The position numbers and the translations under genes were made by a program. A model generated the notes under the pieces. That model did no database searches, had not been told where the DNA came from, and was given only the letters and a program-made list of their open reading frames with translations. A DNA stretch of 64,000 nt, taken from the NCBI RefSeq assembly GCF_018449545.1, contig NZ_JAAVUR010000008.1, forward strand, positions 62,001-126,000, given 5' to 3'. Of this stretch, positions 17,927 through 26,289 are shown one piece after another. How positions within the stretch are numbered: position 1 is the stretch's first letter; each line of letters begins with the position of its first letter. This stretch comes from Granulicella sp. dw_53. Lineage in GTDB: Bacteria > Acidobacteriota > Terriglobia > Terriglobales > Acidobacteriaceae.

Positions 17927-19216
17927 TTATGGATGCGAGCGAGTGGGTCTGCATGCCTGTGCATAGACGCGAAGAACGTCTCGTACCTTATCTACAACGA
18001 GCGAGGAAGTGTCGCCGGCGATCTGGCCTGTTCGTACGCGCTCATATTGTGCTCGCAGATAGAGGCTGAGAACGCTCTCGGGAACTTTGATCGCGTCGAG
18101 GTTGTCGGTGAGCCGTTTCACGGCTTCGACAATTTCAGGATAATGCCAGTAGTATCGGACGCGATCGCTATAGCTAAAGCGTCTGAGGAGAGCCTGTTGC
18201 TTGAGGTCGTCGGAGTAGTAAGGCTGCCAGGATTCCGGGTGGGCCAGCATCGTGTCATCGATGACCCGAAGGAGATTCGATTGTTGCGGAGAAGGAATCA
18301 GCAGCGCCTCAATTGAGGCTAACGCATCAAACGCTTCACGCAGGGCGAAGGTAAGTGCGGGCCCGACCTTGAGGATAGCGAAGCCGTCTTCGACTAGCTC
18401 TGTATAAGCCTGCGCAAATTGGTAGTCGGTCGAGTGCGCTTCCAGGACGATGGAGACGGCCTTCTCGCGGCGCCACTTGATGAGCGTCTCGGCTTTGGAG
18501 CGCTGGTAGTGGACTACGCTGTCGTGGTCGAATTCAACGCCAGGTTGGACGACCATTGCGATAACACGACTCCAGGCGTCACTCAAACCATTGGCCGCGA
18601 AGGCAGCGCGGTGCACCTCCAGCGTATGAGCCGCGGCTTCAGGCGGAGTGACGGCCAGAGTATCAAGAGAGTGTGTTGCGCCACCAGGTGTTGGGACTTC
18701 TGTGCCGATGACATAGACAGGCTTATCCGCTCCCGCAGGGCATGCAGCCTCTGCTGCGAGACAAAGCTGTACGCTGCGATTTGCGACCCCTTCGTCGTTG
18801 AGCGGCGGATCGCCGAGACAGGACATGCTCGCATCAAGATGGATCTTGCTGAAGGACGCCGCGGCGTAGGCGGATACCATTGTGGTTGCGTGCTCCATGG
18901 CTTCCGCAACGGGCAGGGTTCGCCATGGATTAGGACCGAGATGATCTCCCCCGAGGATGAGCTTGTCGGGAGCGAGGCCAGCTTTGTCTGCGATCTTTTC
19001 TGCAAAGATGCGAAAGTCGGCCGGCTTCATGCCGGTGTATCCGCCGAACTGATTGACCTGGTTGCTGGTGGCCTCTAGTAGTAGCAAGCTCCCGTCAGCG
19101 GCAGCCTGTTCGGCGGCGGCGCGTACGACGAGGGGATGGGCGGAGCAGACGGAGGTGATTCCTAGCTGCGTACCATCCTGTTGCAGTCTGAGGTGACTTT
19201 GCAGAGTGGTAGACAT
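17927..19216 (-). CDS. agaZ: GatZ/KbaZ-family protein (PF08013): tagatose-bisphosphate aldolase subunit or tagatose-6-phosphate epimerase
   Basis: A 429-residue TIM-barrel protein of the GatZ/KbaZ/AgaZ family: GITSVCSAHPLVVRAA, LLLEATSNQVNQFGGYTGM, LGGDHLGPNPW and the KIHLDASMSC segment are typical. In enteric bacteria these proteins stabilise the catalytic GatY/KbaY aldolase. No GatY-type gene is present in this window. A relative from Agrobacterium has been shown to act alone as a D-tagatose-6-phosphate 4-epimerase, which is a real alternative here. Its ATG follows the agaS stop directly (TAA-ATG), so the two are coupled. Confidence 0.85.
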   Translation of the reverse strand: MSTTLQSHLRLQQDGTQLGITSVCSAHPLVVRAAAEQAAADGSLLLLEATSNQVNQFGGYTGMKPADFRIFAEKIADKAGLAPDKLILGGDHLGPNPWRTLPVAEAMEHATTMVSAYAAASFSKIHLDASMSCLGDPPLNDEGVANRSVQLCLAAEAACPAGADKPVYVIGTEVPTPGGATHSLDTLAVTPPEAAAHTLEVHRAAFAANGLSDAWSRVIAMVVQPGVEFDHDSVVHYQRSKAETLIKWRREKAVSIVLEAHSTDYQFAQAYTELVEDGFAILKVGPALTFALREAFDALASIEALLIPSPQQSNLLRVIDDTMLAHPESWQPYYSDDLKQQALLRRFSYSDRVRYYWHYPEIVEAVKRLTDNLDAIKVPESVLSLYLRAQYERVRTGQIAGDTSSLVVDKVRDVLRVYAQACRPTRSHP

Positions 19217-20404
19217 TTAGCGATAGATCGTGAAGTCGTTCACGACTCGGTTAATTACGCCTGCTGGGCTTGGTGCATCTGGACGAAGTCCGAATGAGAT
19301 CGACGAGTAAAGACCAAGAAGCTGCCCGAAGATGATGTCGACAGGAGGCCGGTAAGCATCCGGAAACGATCCTTCGATTGCGTGGTAGGTGTCGCAGAGA
19401 GGCCGAGCTTCAGCCTCGCTCGATTTCAAGCCGACGATGACACAGGTCGCGGTAATCTTCTTCGCTCGGATCTCTCGGAGGAGGTCGATCTCATAGAGGA
19501 GACGCGGGCGCTCCGAGGAGAGGAAGCAGATAAAGTCGGTGTCGCTGTCGAGTGCGGCCATGGGGCCGTGTCGCAGTCCAAGAGAGGTCTGCGACATTGT
19601 TTTGATCCGCCCGCCCGACATCTCAAGGACTTTTAGAGATGCTTCCTGCGCGACGGCAGCAAGAGAGCCGGAACCGATCATGCAGATGCGCCGGTTTCCG
19701 CGGGCTGCTGCCATATTCTTTGAGAGTTCGGCGGAGTCGGCGAGGAACTTGTTCGCAGCCGCGATCATAGTATCAAGGATGGGCTTGTACTCAGCAAAGC
19801 TCCAGGCATGGGCCAGGCATTGCCCAAAGATCACCATGTTGGTAAAGGAGCTTGTCATGGCAAGACTGCGGTCGTTGACCGCATCGTCGAGGATTGCCGT
19901 GCAGGCGTGAGGATGTTTTGCCGCAAGTGCAGCCATGCGCGAGTTAGGATTGCAGGTGACTACAAGGTGTGAGATCTCGGGATACACCTCGATTGCCTGT
20001 TCCAGTACGCTTACACCCTCAGGCGAGTCGCCAGAGCGAGAGAAGGATATCCAGAGATAGCGGCGGCCCGGGATGACGTACTCAGAAAGACTAGGGAGCA
20101 GGCTGGTGCTTGCGACCGCCGATGTCTCACAACCCCAACGTTGCCTAAGGAGCAGAGCGAGTGACTCCCCGATATAGTCAGATGTGCCCGCCCCGATCAG
20201 CATTACGACCGGACGCTTTTCGAGCGGACCGGTTACTCCGGCACGTTCGAGAAAACTTATGAACTTTTGCTGATTTGATTCGAAGAGTTGGGCAGTTTTT
20301 TGCCAGGTCTCGGGCTGTTGAGCAATCTCGCGCGGTGTGAAAGCTAACCCTCGTGACTCCTGCTCGGCGATCGGTAGTTCAAGCAAACTGGTCAAGGCGC
20401 CCAC
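19217..20404 (-). CDS. agaS: AgaS-type sugar isomerase/deaminase (SIS domains)
   Basis: A 395-residue protein with two SIS sugar-isomerase domains: LIGAGTSDYIGESLA, ISFSRSGDSPEGVSVL in the first and CMIGSGSLAAVAQEASLKVLEMSGG, LGLRHGPM in the second. The length and the DDAVNDRSLAMTSSFTNM segment match AgaS, which deaminates and isomerises D-galactosamine 6-phosphate to D-tagatose 6-phosphate. It is divergent from the PfkB kinase with 76 bases between and directly upstream of agaZ, supporting a GalNAc/GalN pathway. Confidence 0.87.
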   Translation of the reverse strand: MGALTSLLELPIAEQESRGLAFTPREIAQQPETWQKTAQLFESNQQKFISFLERAGVTGPLEKRPVVMLIGAGTSDYIGESLALLLRQRWGCETSAVASTSLLPSLSEYVIPGRRYLWISFSRSGDSPEGVSVLEQAIEVYPEISHLVVTCNPNSRMAALAAKHPHACTAILDDAVNDRSLAMTSSFTNMVIFGQCLAHAWSFAEYKPILDTMIAAANKFLADSAELSKNMAAARGNRRICMIGSGSLAAVAQEASLKVLEMSGGRIKTMSQTSLGLRHGPMAALDSDTDFICFLSSERPRLLYEIDLLREIRAKKITATCVIVGLKSSEAEARPLCDTYHAIEGSFPDAYRPPVDIIFGQLLGLYSSISFGLRPDAPSPAGVINRVVNDFTIYR

Positions 20405-20480
20405 GAACGAGCCTCCAAAACAGATTCAAATAAAAAGTAAATGAAACCAAACACAAACAATAGTAACATGGAAACCAATT
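20405..20480. promoter_or_regulatory. Divergent agaS-pfkB control region with AAATGAAA motif
   Basis: A short, very AT-rich spacer between divergent genes. AAATGAAA at 20439-20446 lies within an A-rich run (20427-20457). The opposite strand reads TTTCATTTACTTTTT, similar to AgaR-type operators and to the site before the TonB receptor. Regulation by the locus DeoR repressor is inferred. Confidence 0.4.
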
Positions 20481-21464
20481 ATGAAAGAACAAACTCCTGC
20501 AGAAGAGCTTTCCGAGCAGTCTCTGACTAACCGCCGCTTCGATGTCACAATCGCCGGAGAGATCAATCTCGATCTCATTTTGTATGGCTTGCCTGAGGTT
20601 ATGCAAATGGAGCGGGAGCTGCTAGCGTCCGATTTCAAGATTACTCTTGGGGGTTCGTCAGCAATTGTCGCTCACAATCTAGCCTCATTAGGGATGAAGG
20701 TAGGATTCGTAACGCGGGTTGGGCCAGACGATTTTGGAAAACTGGCTTTGGAGAGACTGGTAGAGGGTGGTGTCGACGTTTCGGAGATACAGTCCGGCGG
20801 TTCAACAGGAACCGGCGTGACGGTCCTCCTTTCGCACGGTTCTGAGCGGCATATCTTGACCTATCTGGGAACAATCGCGAAGTTGACGGCTGAAAGCTTA
20901 CCGTTGGATTATCTCGAATCTTCCCGCCACTTCCATCTTTCGTCGTTGTATCTGCAGCGTGGGTTGCAGCCCGGACTTCCAGAACTGCTAAAGAGGCTAA
21001 AGGGTGCCGGCTTGACCGTCTCTCTCGACACGAATGACGATCCCGAAGGCGAATGGGGAGGAATTCTCGATGACATTCTCGAGTTCGTCGACATCCTTCT
21101 ACCGAGCGAAGGAGAACTCATTCGTATGGCCCATGCTTCGACGTTGGAGGATGCCTTGGAGGTCATGGGACGGAGGGTTCCGGTGATTGTGGTGAAGTGT
21201 GGCGCACGCGGATCGCTAGTCCAACAAGGACAGACTCGCGAAGATGTCCCAGGGCTGCCCGTCGTTCCTGTCGATACGATTGGTGCTGGAGACAGCTTCA
21301 ACGCAGGCTTCCTAAGTGCCTATCTGCGTGGGGCGTCGGTTGTTGAAGCCGCTCGTATGGGCAATATCACGGGTGCGCTTTCTACATTGGCCGCGGGAGG
21401 CACAGAGGCCTTCCGGGATGCGGTGCTTCGCGATAGTTTCCTGTCGCAGCACCTAAAAAAATAA
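20481..21464 (+). CDS. PfkB-family carbohydrate kinase
   Basis: A 327-residue ribokinase-type sugar kinase. Visible motifs: AGEINLDLILYGLPEV at the start, GGSSAIVAHNLASLG (first PfkB signature) near residue 58, and DTIGAGDSFNAGF at about 265-277 containing the catalytic Asp and anion hole. In this locus it may phosphorylate tagatose 6-phosphate to the bisphosphate, or phosphorylate free GalNAc or another sugar, since no other GalNAc kinase is present here. The choice cannot be made from sequence. The gene is 53 bases before the amidohydrolase gene and probably in its operon. Confidence 0.82.
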   Translation: MKEQTPAEELSEQSLTNRRFDVTIAGEINLDLILYGLPEVMQMERELLASDFKITLGGSSAIVAHNLASLGMKVGFVTRVGPDDFGKLALERLVEGGVDVSEIQSGGSTGTGVTVLLSHGSERHILTYLGTIAKLTAESLPLDYLESSRHFHLSSLYLQRGLQPGLPELLKRLKGAGLTVSLDTNDDPEGEWGGILDDILEFVDILLPSEGELIRMAHASTLEDALEVMGRRVPVIVVKCGARGSLVQQGQTREDVPGLPVVPVDTIGAGDSFNAGFLSAYLRGASVVEAARMGNITGALSTLAAGGTEAFRDAVLRDSFLSQHLKK

Positions 21465-21517
21465 AACGAGATAAGACGAAACGTAATGCCGATGGCATGA
21501 CCGGTGAGGAGGTATAC

Positions 21518-22576
21518 ATGGAAGCGATCGACAAAGATAAATTCGTAGACATGGTCAATGCGACGGCAGAAGTGAGCCTCAGGCTCAGCGACTTCCATCC
21601 GCGCTCGTCTTTGAGCACGGCTGTGCATACCATCGAACGCGGCCGATTCCCGGTGATCGACTATCACAACCATCTCGACTCGACCGATCCCAGAGAAGTT
21701 CTTTCGATCATGGATCAGTGCGGGGTGGAACACGTAGTCAACATCACCATGCAGGTGGGCCAGAAGGCACTCGATATTATGGACAAGTTTCACACTGCAG
21801 CGCCGACTCGTTTCTCCAGCATTGGATGGATGGACTGGAGCGGAGTCGACCGCGCTGACTTTGTGCAGGTCACTCTCGACCGCTTGCAACGACTGATCGA
21901 TCATGGCGCGTGCGGAATCAAGTTCTGGAAAGATTTCGGCCTCACTGTGCGTGACCCCCAGGGAAAGCTCTTTCCGATTGATGATGAGCGCTTCGCAGAG
22001 ATCTTCGAGGCTTGCGGAAGACTCGGTCTTCCCGTTATGTTCCATACTGCCGATCCCAGCGCTTTCTTTGAGCCGATCGATGAATTCAACGAGCGGTACG
22101 AGGAACTGGCGGCTCATCCTGATTGGGGTTTCTCTGCCTCGCCTGTATCGAAGCGCACGCTCCTGGAGCAGCGAAACCGGGTTATCGAGCGCCATCCTGG
22201 AACTACGTTTGTCGGAGCGCACTGCGCAGAGAGTGGCGAAGATCTTGAATACCTCTCTCAGCAGCTCGATCGACTTCCAAACTTACAGATCGATATCAGC
22301 GCCCGTACCCCCGAACTCGGCCGCCAGCCCTATAGCGCACGTACCTTTTTTCTGAAATATTGCGATCGAATACTCTTTGGCACCGACCTCCTGCCAGATA
22401 CGGAGATGTATCGACTTTACTTCCGTTTTCTAGAGACGGCGGACGAGTACTTCGAGTATCCCTCGCATGCATCGAGGCAGGGACGATGGAATATCTACGG
22501 TCTTTTCTTGCCGGACGATGTCCTGCGTAAGATCTACCGAGAGAACGCTCTAAAGCTTATGCCGCATCTGCGTTAA
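21518..22576 (+). CDS. Amidohydrolase-family (amidohydrolase_2) metal-dependent TIM-barrel hydrolase
   Basis: A 352-residue protein with the metal-binding pattern of amidohydrolase_2 proteins: HNH at 50-52, a Lys-bearing GIKFWKDFG strand, HTADPSAFF, GAHCAES, and the FGTDLLPD Asp near the C-terminus. I chose the ATG at 21518 because GAGGAGG lies six bases before it; the frame is open to 21497. The substrate is unknown. It could replace a NagA/AgaA deacetylase in the pathway, or act on a lactone or uronate, but it is not a NagA homologue. Confidence 0.78.
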   Translation: MEAIDKDKFVDMVNATAEVSLRLSDFHPRSSLSTAVHTIERGRFPVIDYHNHLDSTDPREVLSIMDQCGVEHVVNITMQVGQKALDIMDKFHTAAPTRFSSIGWMDWSGVDRADFVQVTLDRLQRLIDHGACGIKFWKDFGLTVRDPQGKLFPIDDERFAEIFEACGRLGLPVMFHTADPSAFFEPIDEFNERYEELAAHPDWGFSASPVSKRTLLEQRNRVIERHPGTTFVGAHCAESGEDLEYLSQQLDRLPNLQIDISARTPELGRQPYSARTFFLKYCDRILFGTDLLPDTEMYRLYFRFLETADEYFEYPSHASRQGRWNIYGLFLPDDVLRKIYRENALKLMPHLR

Positions 22577-22621
22577 AAATCGATAGGATCTGACTACTCC
22601 ATGATCTCTTGCCGTCGGTCT

Positions 22622-23784
22622 TTATGTGCCCCGGACGAGAAACCGGCGCTTGAGCCACTCTCTAACGGGTTCATCGTAGAGTTTGAGGCAGGCATATGCG
22701 ATCGTGATGCTTGCGGCTAATAGCAGTCCGCCCATCACGGCTCCGTACGTTGCGGGGATTTTATTGCGCGTGACCCAGGCGGTATAGACATAGATCAAGG
22801 GGTAGTGCGTGATATAGAGCGGATAGGATAGGTCTCCGAAGAACTTGCAAAGCCTGGTAGAAGATCTCCCAGTGATACTATCGCCTGCGCCCAGTGAGAC
22901 GATGATCGGGAAAAGACGATGATGCAAACTGATTCATATAGTCCGTTCATCCAGAGATCTTCGGGTCCTCCGATCCTGGGGACGGAAAAGATGGCGATGA
23001 GGAGGAGGCTGCAAACAAAGAACGCACCCTTGATGTTAATTTGCTTGCCCAGACGCATGAGAAGCATGCCGGCGAAGAAAGGGTAGAGCAGACGTGCAAA
23101 GCCAATGTGGAGTTGTGTCCGGTCTACAGACCATCCACCGATAACATCGCCGCGGGGCCCGAAGACCGCGAGGTGAACGAGGAGGCCACCGGAGAGGAGA
23201 ACAAATACACCGAGCGCTTTATTGGAGAGCTTGCGAAAGCCGATGGCATAGAGAATATTTGCAATGTACTCAAAAAAGAGGGACCAGGCTGGGCCGTCGA
23301 GCGGGTGCATCTCCTGCCATCCACGGATGTCCATGGAGGGGAGCAATGGGATCAGGGTAAAGCCGACCAGCATTACGATCAGCGTCTTCCAGACGGGCGT
23401 AGAGCTGACCAGCGGAAATACGGGACCGCTCTGAAAGTAAAAAAGGGCGGCTCCAATGATGCTTCCCATGATGACCATGGGCTGCAGGCGGATGAGCCGA
23501 CGTTTGTAGAAGTCCCATTGGGTCATCTTTCCCCAACGGTCATCGTAGGCATAGGCAACAACAAAACCGGATAAAAGGAAGAAGAAGTCTACTGCCAGAT
23601 ATCCGTGATTGATGATCTGCTTGAAGGGGCTGCCGCCCGCATACGTTTCAAAGGTATGAAAGATCACGACCATCAGAGAGGCTACGCCACGTAAGCCGTC
23701 GAGGATCTCGTAGTGACTTTTGGTTTGAAGAGACTCAGGTCCTTTGTTCATGGGTGCTGACAAGAATACATTGGCCAGCGTCAA
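22622..23784 (-). pseudogene. Acyltransferase-3 (OafA/YrhL-like) membrane protein, frameshifted
   Basis: Two overlapping frames together make one acyltransferase-3 protein. The 5' part (23784 down to about 22920) carries YEILDGLRGVASLMVVIFHTFE and VDFFFLLSGFVVAYAY, the usual start of the family. The 3' part (to 22622) continues with FFGDLSYPLYITHYPLIY and the last membrane segments. The switch occurs at a TTTT run near 22912 in the minus-strand sequence GTCTTTTCCCGATC; adding one T would restore the frame. It is either a true recent pseudogene or a homopolymer sequencing error. An ATG at 23751 is an alternative start. Confidence 0.8.
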
Positions 23785-23798
23785 TCTGCATCGACGAA

Positions 23799-23831
23799 AG
23801 TGCTGATCATTATTTCGAAATGATCAGCACT
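23799..23831 (-). terminator. Hairpin between MFS and acyltransferase genes
   Basis: A perfect 13-bp stem AGTGCTGATCATT/AATGATCAGCACT with a 7-base loop, starting eight bases beyond the MFS stop codon on the minus strand. The T-run after it is poor, so it is a probable terminator. Confidence 0.6.
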
Positions 23832-23838
23832 CTGCGGG

Positions 23839-25125
23839 CTACCGTTTTGCTCTTCGCGGCTCCACATCGGGTAGGAATCCGGTGAGCAGGCCTATCGCGG
23901 GGAGGTAGGCGCAAAGGCGATATACGGTGATGATGCTCGTTACGTCGGCGATCTTGCCGAGTACGGCTGCGCCTATGCCACCCATGCCGAAGGCGACTCC
24001 GAAGAAGAGTCCCGAGATCATGCCGACACGGCCGGGCAGAAGCTCCTGCGCGTAGACGAGGATCGCGGAGAAGGCCGACGCGATGACAAAGCCAATGATC
24101 ACCGAGAGCACGCCGGTCCAGAAGAGCGAAGCGTACGGCAGGATAAGAGTGAAGGGAAGTACACCCAGAATCGAGATCCAGATGACGAGCTTGCGGCCCC
24201 ATCGGTCGCCTGCAGAGCCGCCAATGAGTGTGCCCGCGGCTACCGCTCCGAGAAAGGCGAACAGCATAATCTGTGAGGTGCGCACGGAGACCTGAAATCG
24301 CTGGATCAGGTAGAAGGTGTAGTAGCTCGACAGGCTGGCGAGGTAGAAGTACTTCGAAAAGATGAGCGCGATGAGGATCAAGAGGGCAGTCACGATGCGG
24401 CCCTTTGAGAGATTCGCTACAGCGGTGTTTTCGACGTGCTTCGTTCCAGAGCTCTCCGCTTGCCGCTCCCTATACCAGCGGCCAATACGATAGAGCACTG
24501 CGATGCCGACGATGGCAGGGATCGCGAACCAAGCCATCCCTTTCTGTCCCTGCGGCAGAACGATGAACGCCGCGAGCAGCGGACCGATGGCGGACCCCGA
24601 GTTGCCGCCTACCTGGAAGAAGGACTGCGCGAAGCCATGCTTGCCGCCCGAGGCCATACGCGCGATCCGCGAGCTCTCCGGATGGAAGATTGCAGAGCCA
24701 ATGCCGACCAGACAAGAGGCCGCGATGAGCCAGCCGAACGTCGGTGCTACGGCAAGTAGAAGCAAACCGAGGAGCGTAAACGTCATGCCGGCAGGGAGAG
24801 CGAAGGGCATGGGCCGCTTATCAGTGAACTGGCCGACCAGAGGCTGAAGCATCGATGCCACTACCTGATACGTGAAGGTGAGTAGGCCGAGGTGAGCGAA
24901 GTCAAGATGAAACTGGCTCTTGAGAATGGGGTAGATCGAGGGCAAAAGCGACTGCACCATGTCGTTGAGCAGGTGACAGAAGCTGATGGCAGCCAGCACG
25001 CGTAGCAGTGTGCCGGAGGGCTGGCTCTGTGGGGCTTCGGACAACAGGATGGGTTCCTGCGCCTGGAACACAGCGTCAGGTATGTCGGCTGCGGGCATGA
25101 TTGCGGGAGAGGAATTTTCGTTCAT
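23839..25125 (-). CDS. MFS transporter, fosmidomycin-resistance (Fsr)-like
   Basis: A 428-residue major-facilitator protein with twelve hydrophobic segments after a 40-residue cytoplasmic leader. CHLLNDMVQSLLPSIYPILK and the GIGSAIFHPESSRIARMASGGKHGFAQSFFQVGGNSG segment are typical of the Fsr subfamily, known as drug or small-molecule exporters. Its place beside the sugar genes might instead indicate sugar transport, but the sequence favours the Fsr group. It appears monocistronic. Confidence 0.83.
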   Translation of the reverse strand: MNENSSPAIMPAADIPDAVFQAQEPILLSEAPQSQPSGTLLRVLAAISFCHLLNDMVQSLLPSIYPILKSQFHLDFAHLGLLTFTYQVVASMLQPLVGQFTDKRPMPFALPAGMTFTLLGLLLLAVAPTFGWLIAASCLVGIGSAIFHPESSRIARMASGGKHGFAQSFFQVGGNSGSAIGPLLAAFIVLPQGQKGMAWFAIPAIVGIAVLYRIGRWYRERQAESSGTKHVENTAVANLSKGRIVTALLILIALIFSKYFYLASLSSYYTFYLIQRFQVSVRTSQIMLFAFLGAVAAGTLIGGSAGDRWGRKLVIWISILGVLPFTLILPYASLFWTGVLSVIIGFVIASAFSAILVYAQELLPGRVGMISGLFFGVAFGMGGIGAAVLGKIADVTSIITVYRLCAYLPAIGLLTGFLPDVEPRRAKR

Positions 25126-25443
25126 TAGGGGTGCGAGGCTGGCGCGACATTAGATCCGAATATAAGTTTAGTGCGCGACCGCCCGTGATTCGAGGCGTAT
25201 AACAAGTCCCTATATTTAGATAAGTGAAGCTTTACCTCTCTCGTAGTCAAGCCGTCTCCGGTTGGCGGTTGATCGCCAACTTTCAAGCTCTATTATCGAT
25301 CTCGCTTGAGACGACTATTTTGACGCATGAGTAGAGAAGATAATTTGTGACCGGCCAGACATTATAATGTCTGGCCGGCGACAGCCTTAGATCACATTGC
25401 GTTCACAAACGGATCAATTACGGCTCAATATCAGCCGTTAGCA
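25126..25443. other. Intergenic region with a long palindrome
   Basis: No gene. AT-rich upstream of the MFS gene. The notable content is the perfect palindrome at 25351-25378, listed separately. Confidence 0.5.
25351..25378. repeat. Perfect 28-bp palindrome
   Basis: CCGGCCAGACATTA followed directly by its exact complement, with no loop. It lies about 65 bases beyond the stop of the small gene at 25444 (minus strand) and 225 bases upstream of the MFS gene's start. It could be a terminator for the former, a site for a dimeric regulator or site-specific recombinase, or a REP-like element. Confidence 0.7.
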
Positions 25444-25740
25444 TTAGTCGCTTTGGCTGAGTACCGGCTCCAGGCGCAGAATCTCCAACTGTTCAGGTGT
25501 GAGATCCACATCTTCGCAGCAGGCAGCGGAGTTTGGAGCGGTGGCGGCAGCGGCGACTGCCTGGATGAGTTCCGCATGGGTGGCAGGATCTATCTCCGCT
25601 TCGAGAAGTAAATCCAAAAACACACCCTCGTCCCTGTACTGCGTGACGATGGGTTGGGGAGCGTGCTTCCGGCCATTGACGACGGCTGTGACTCGAAACA
25701 ATGCGAGTGGAGTATGGCTGAATGCCAGCTTGATTTGCAT
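25444..25740 (-). CDS. Small hypothetical protein
   Basis: About 98 residues from the ATG at 25740, which has an AAGGCGG sequence 8-11 bases upstream; the frame is open to a TTG at 25818 that overlaps the stop of the receiver-like gene as TTGA. The protein starts with a basic, beta-prone region (MQIKLAFSHTPLALFRVTAV), has a central EGVFLDLLLEAEID segment, two adjacent Cys near residue 74, and an acidic end (DVDLTPEQLEILRLEP). No domain recognised. It is probably in the same transcript as the truncated receiver-like gene. Confidence 0.5.
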   Translation of the reverse strand: MQIKLAFSHTPLALFRVTAVVNGRKHAPQPIVTQYRDEGVFLDLLLEAEIDPATHAELIQAVAAAATAPNSAACCEDVDLTPEQLEILRLEPVLSQSD

Positions 25741-25814
25741 GGAATGAACCGCCTTAAGCCTATGACGCATATTTCGCTTTTTAGGGTGGCTGCGTTCTTC
25801 TTCCGAATCGTCAG

Positions 25815-26111
25815 TCAAATGTCAATCAAGTGGGTTACGTGGAGCAAGAAATCATCAGGCGAGATAACAGATGAAAGCCGATATACCTTTTTAGCCCTAA
25901 CCAGCATTTCATCAATCGTGCGTTGTTCTTCGATTGAGACCGTATGACAAAGGAGAAATAGGTCGTAGGGGATGGTGGATTTGACGGCATGCTCTTTAAA
26001 CTCGTCGGTGGTGGTCACGATATCGGTGGTGAAACCTGCAGACTCGAGAGGCAGCTTTCGAGTCAGTAATAGCTCCTCATCGCGACCGATGGCCAGAACG
26101 CGACGAGGATT
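25815..26111 (-). pseudogene. Receiver-like protein (copy A), 5' end lost, no phospho-Asp
   Basis: The frame from 26111 to 25815 aligns throughout with the receiver-like protein at 28492-28812: NPRRVLAIGRDEELLLTRK versus NPRRILIYGRDAVLLKTRR at the start, CHTV in both at the third strand, and SPDDFLLHV versus SPTDFLRHV at the end. A TAA at 26112-26114 precedes the homologous N-terminus and no ATG lies in it; the only start is a GTG at 26018, which would remove the first strand and helix. The usual phospho-accepting Asp position is taken by the CHTV segment. Expression of a short form from 26018 is possible. Confidence 0.6.
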
Positions 26112-26234
26112 TTATGTCTAGAGAGAGATTCACAGGACTGATGCTCACTCTACGCTGCGATACTCATTTAGTAGTCAGCTACACGACACAAAGCGAATAA
26201 AGCCAACTATCTTTGTTTACGCTACATCTCAGCG

Positions 26235-26285
26235 TTTGATGACACCAACGAAAGTAGTTTCGTGTCGGATTAATGACATCGGAGG
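26235..26285 (+). promoter_or_regulatory. Leader of copy A shared with copy B
   Basis: TTTGAYGACACMAACGWAAG at 26235-26254 and the ribosome-binding site GGAGG at 26281-26285 are shared with 28928-28947 and 28975-28979 at almost the same spacing to a TTG start. The conserved box lies about 36 bases before the start codon, so it may be an operator, a promoter part, or an mRNA element. Confidence 0.5.
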
Positions 26286-26289
26286 CTAC

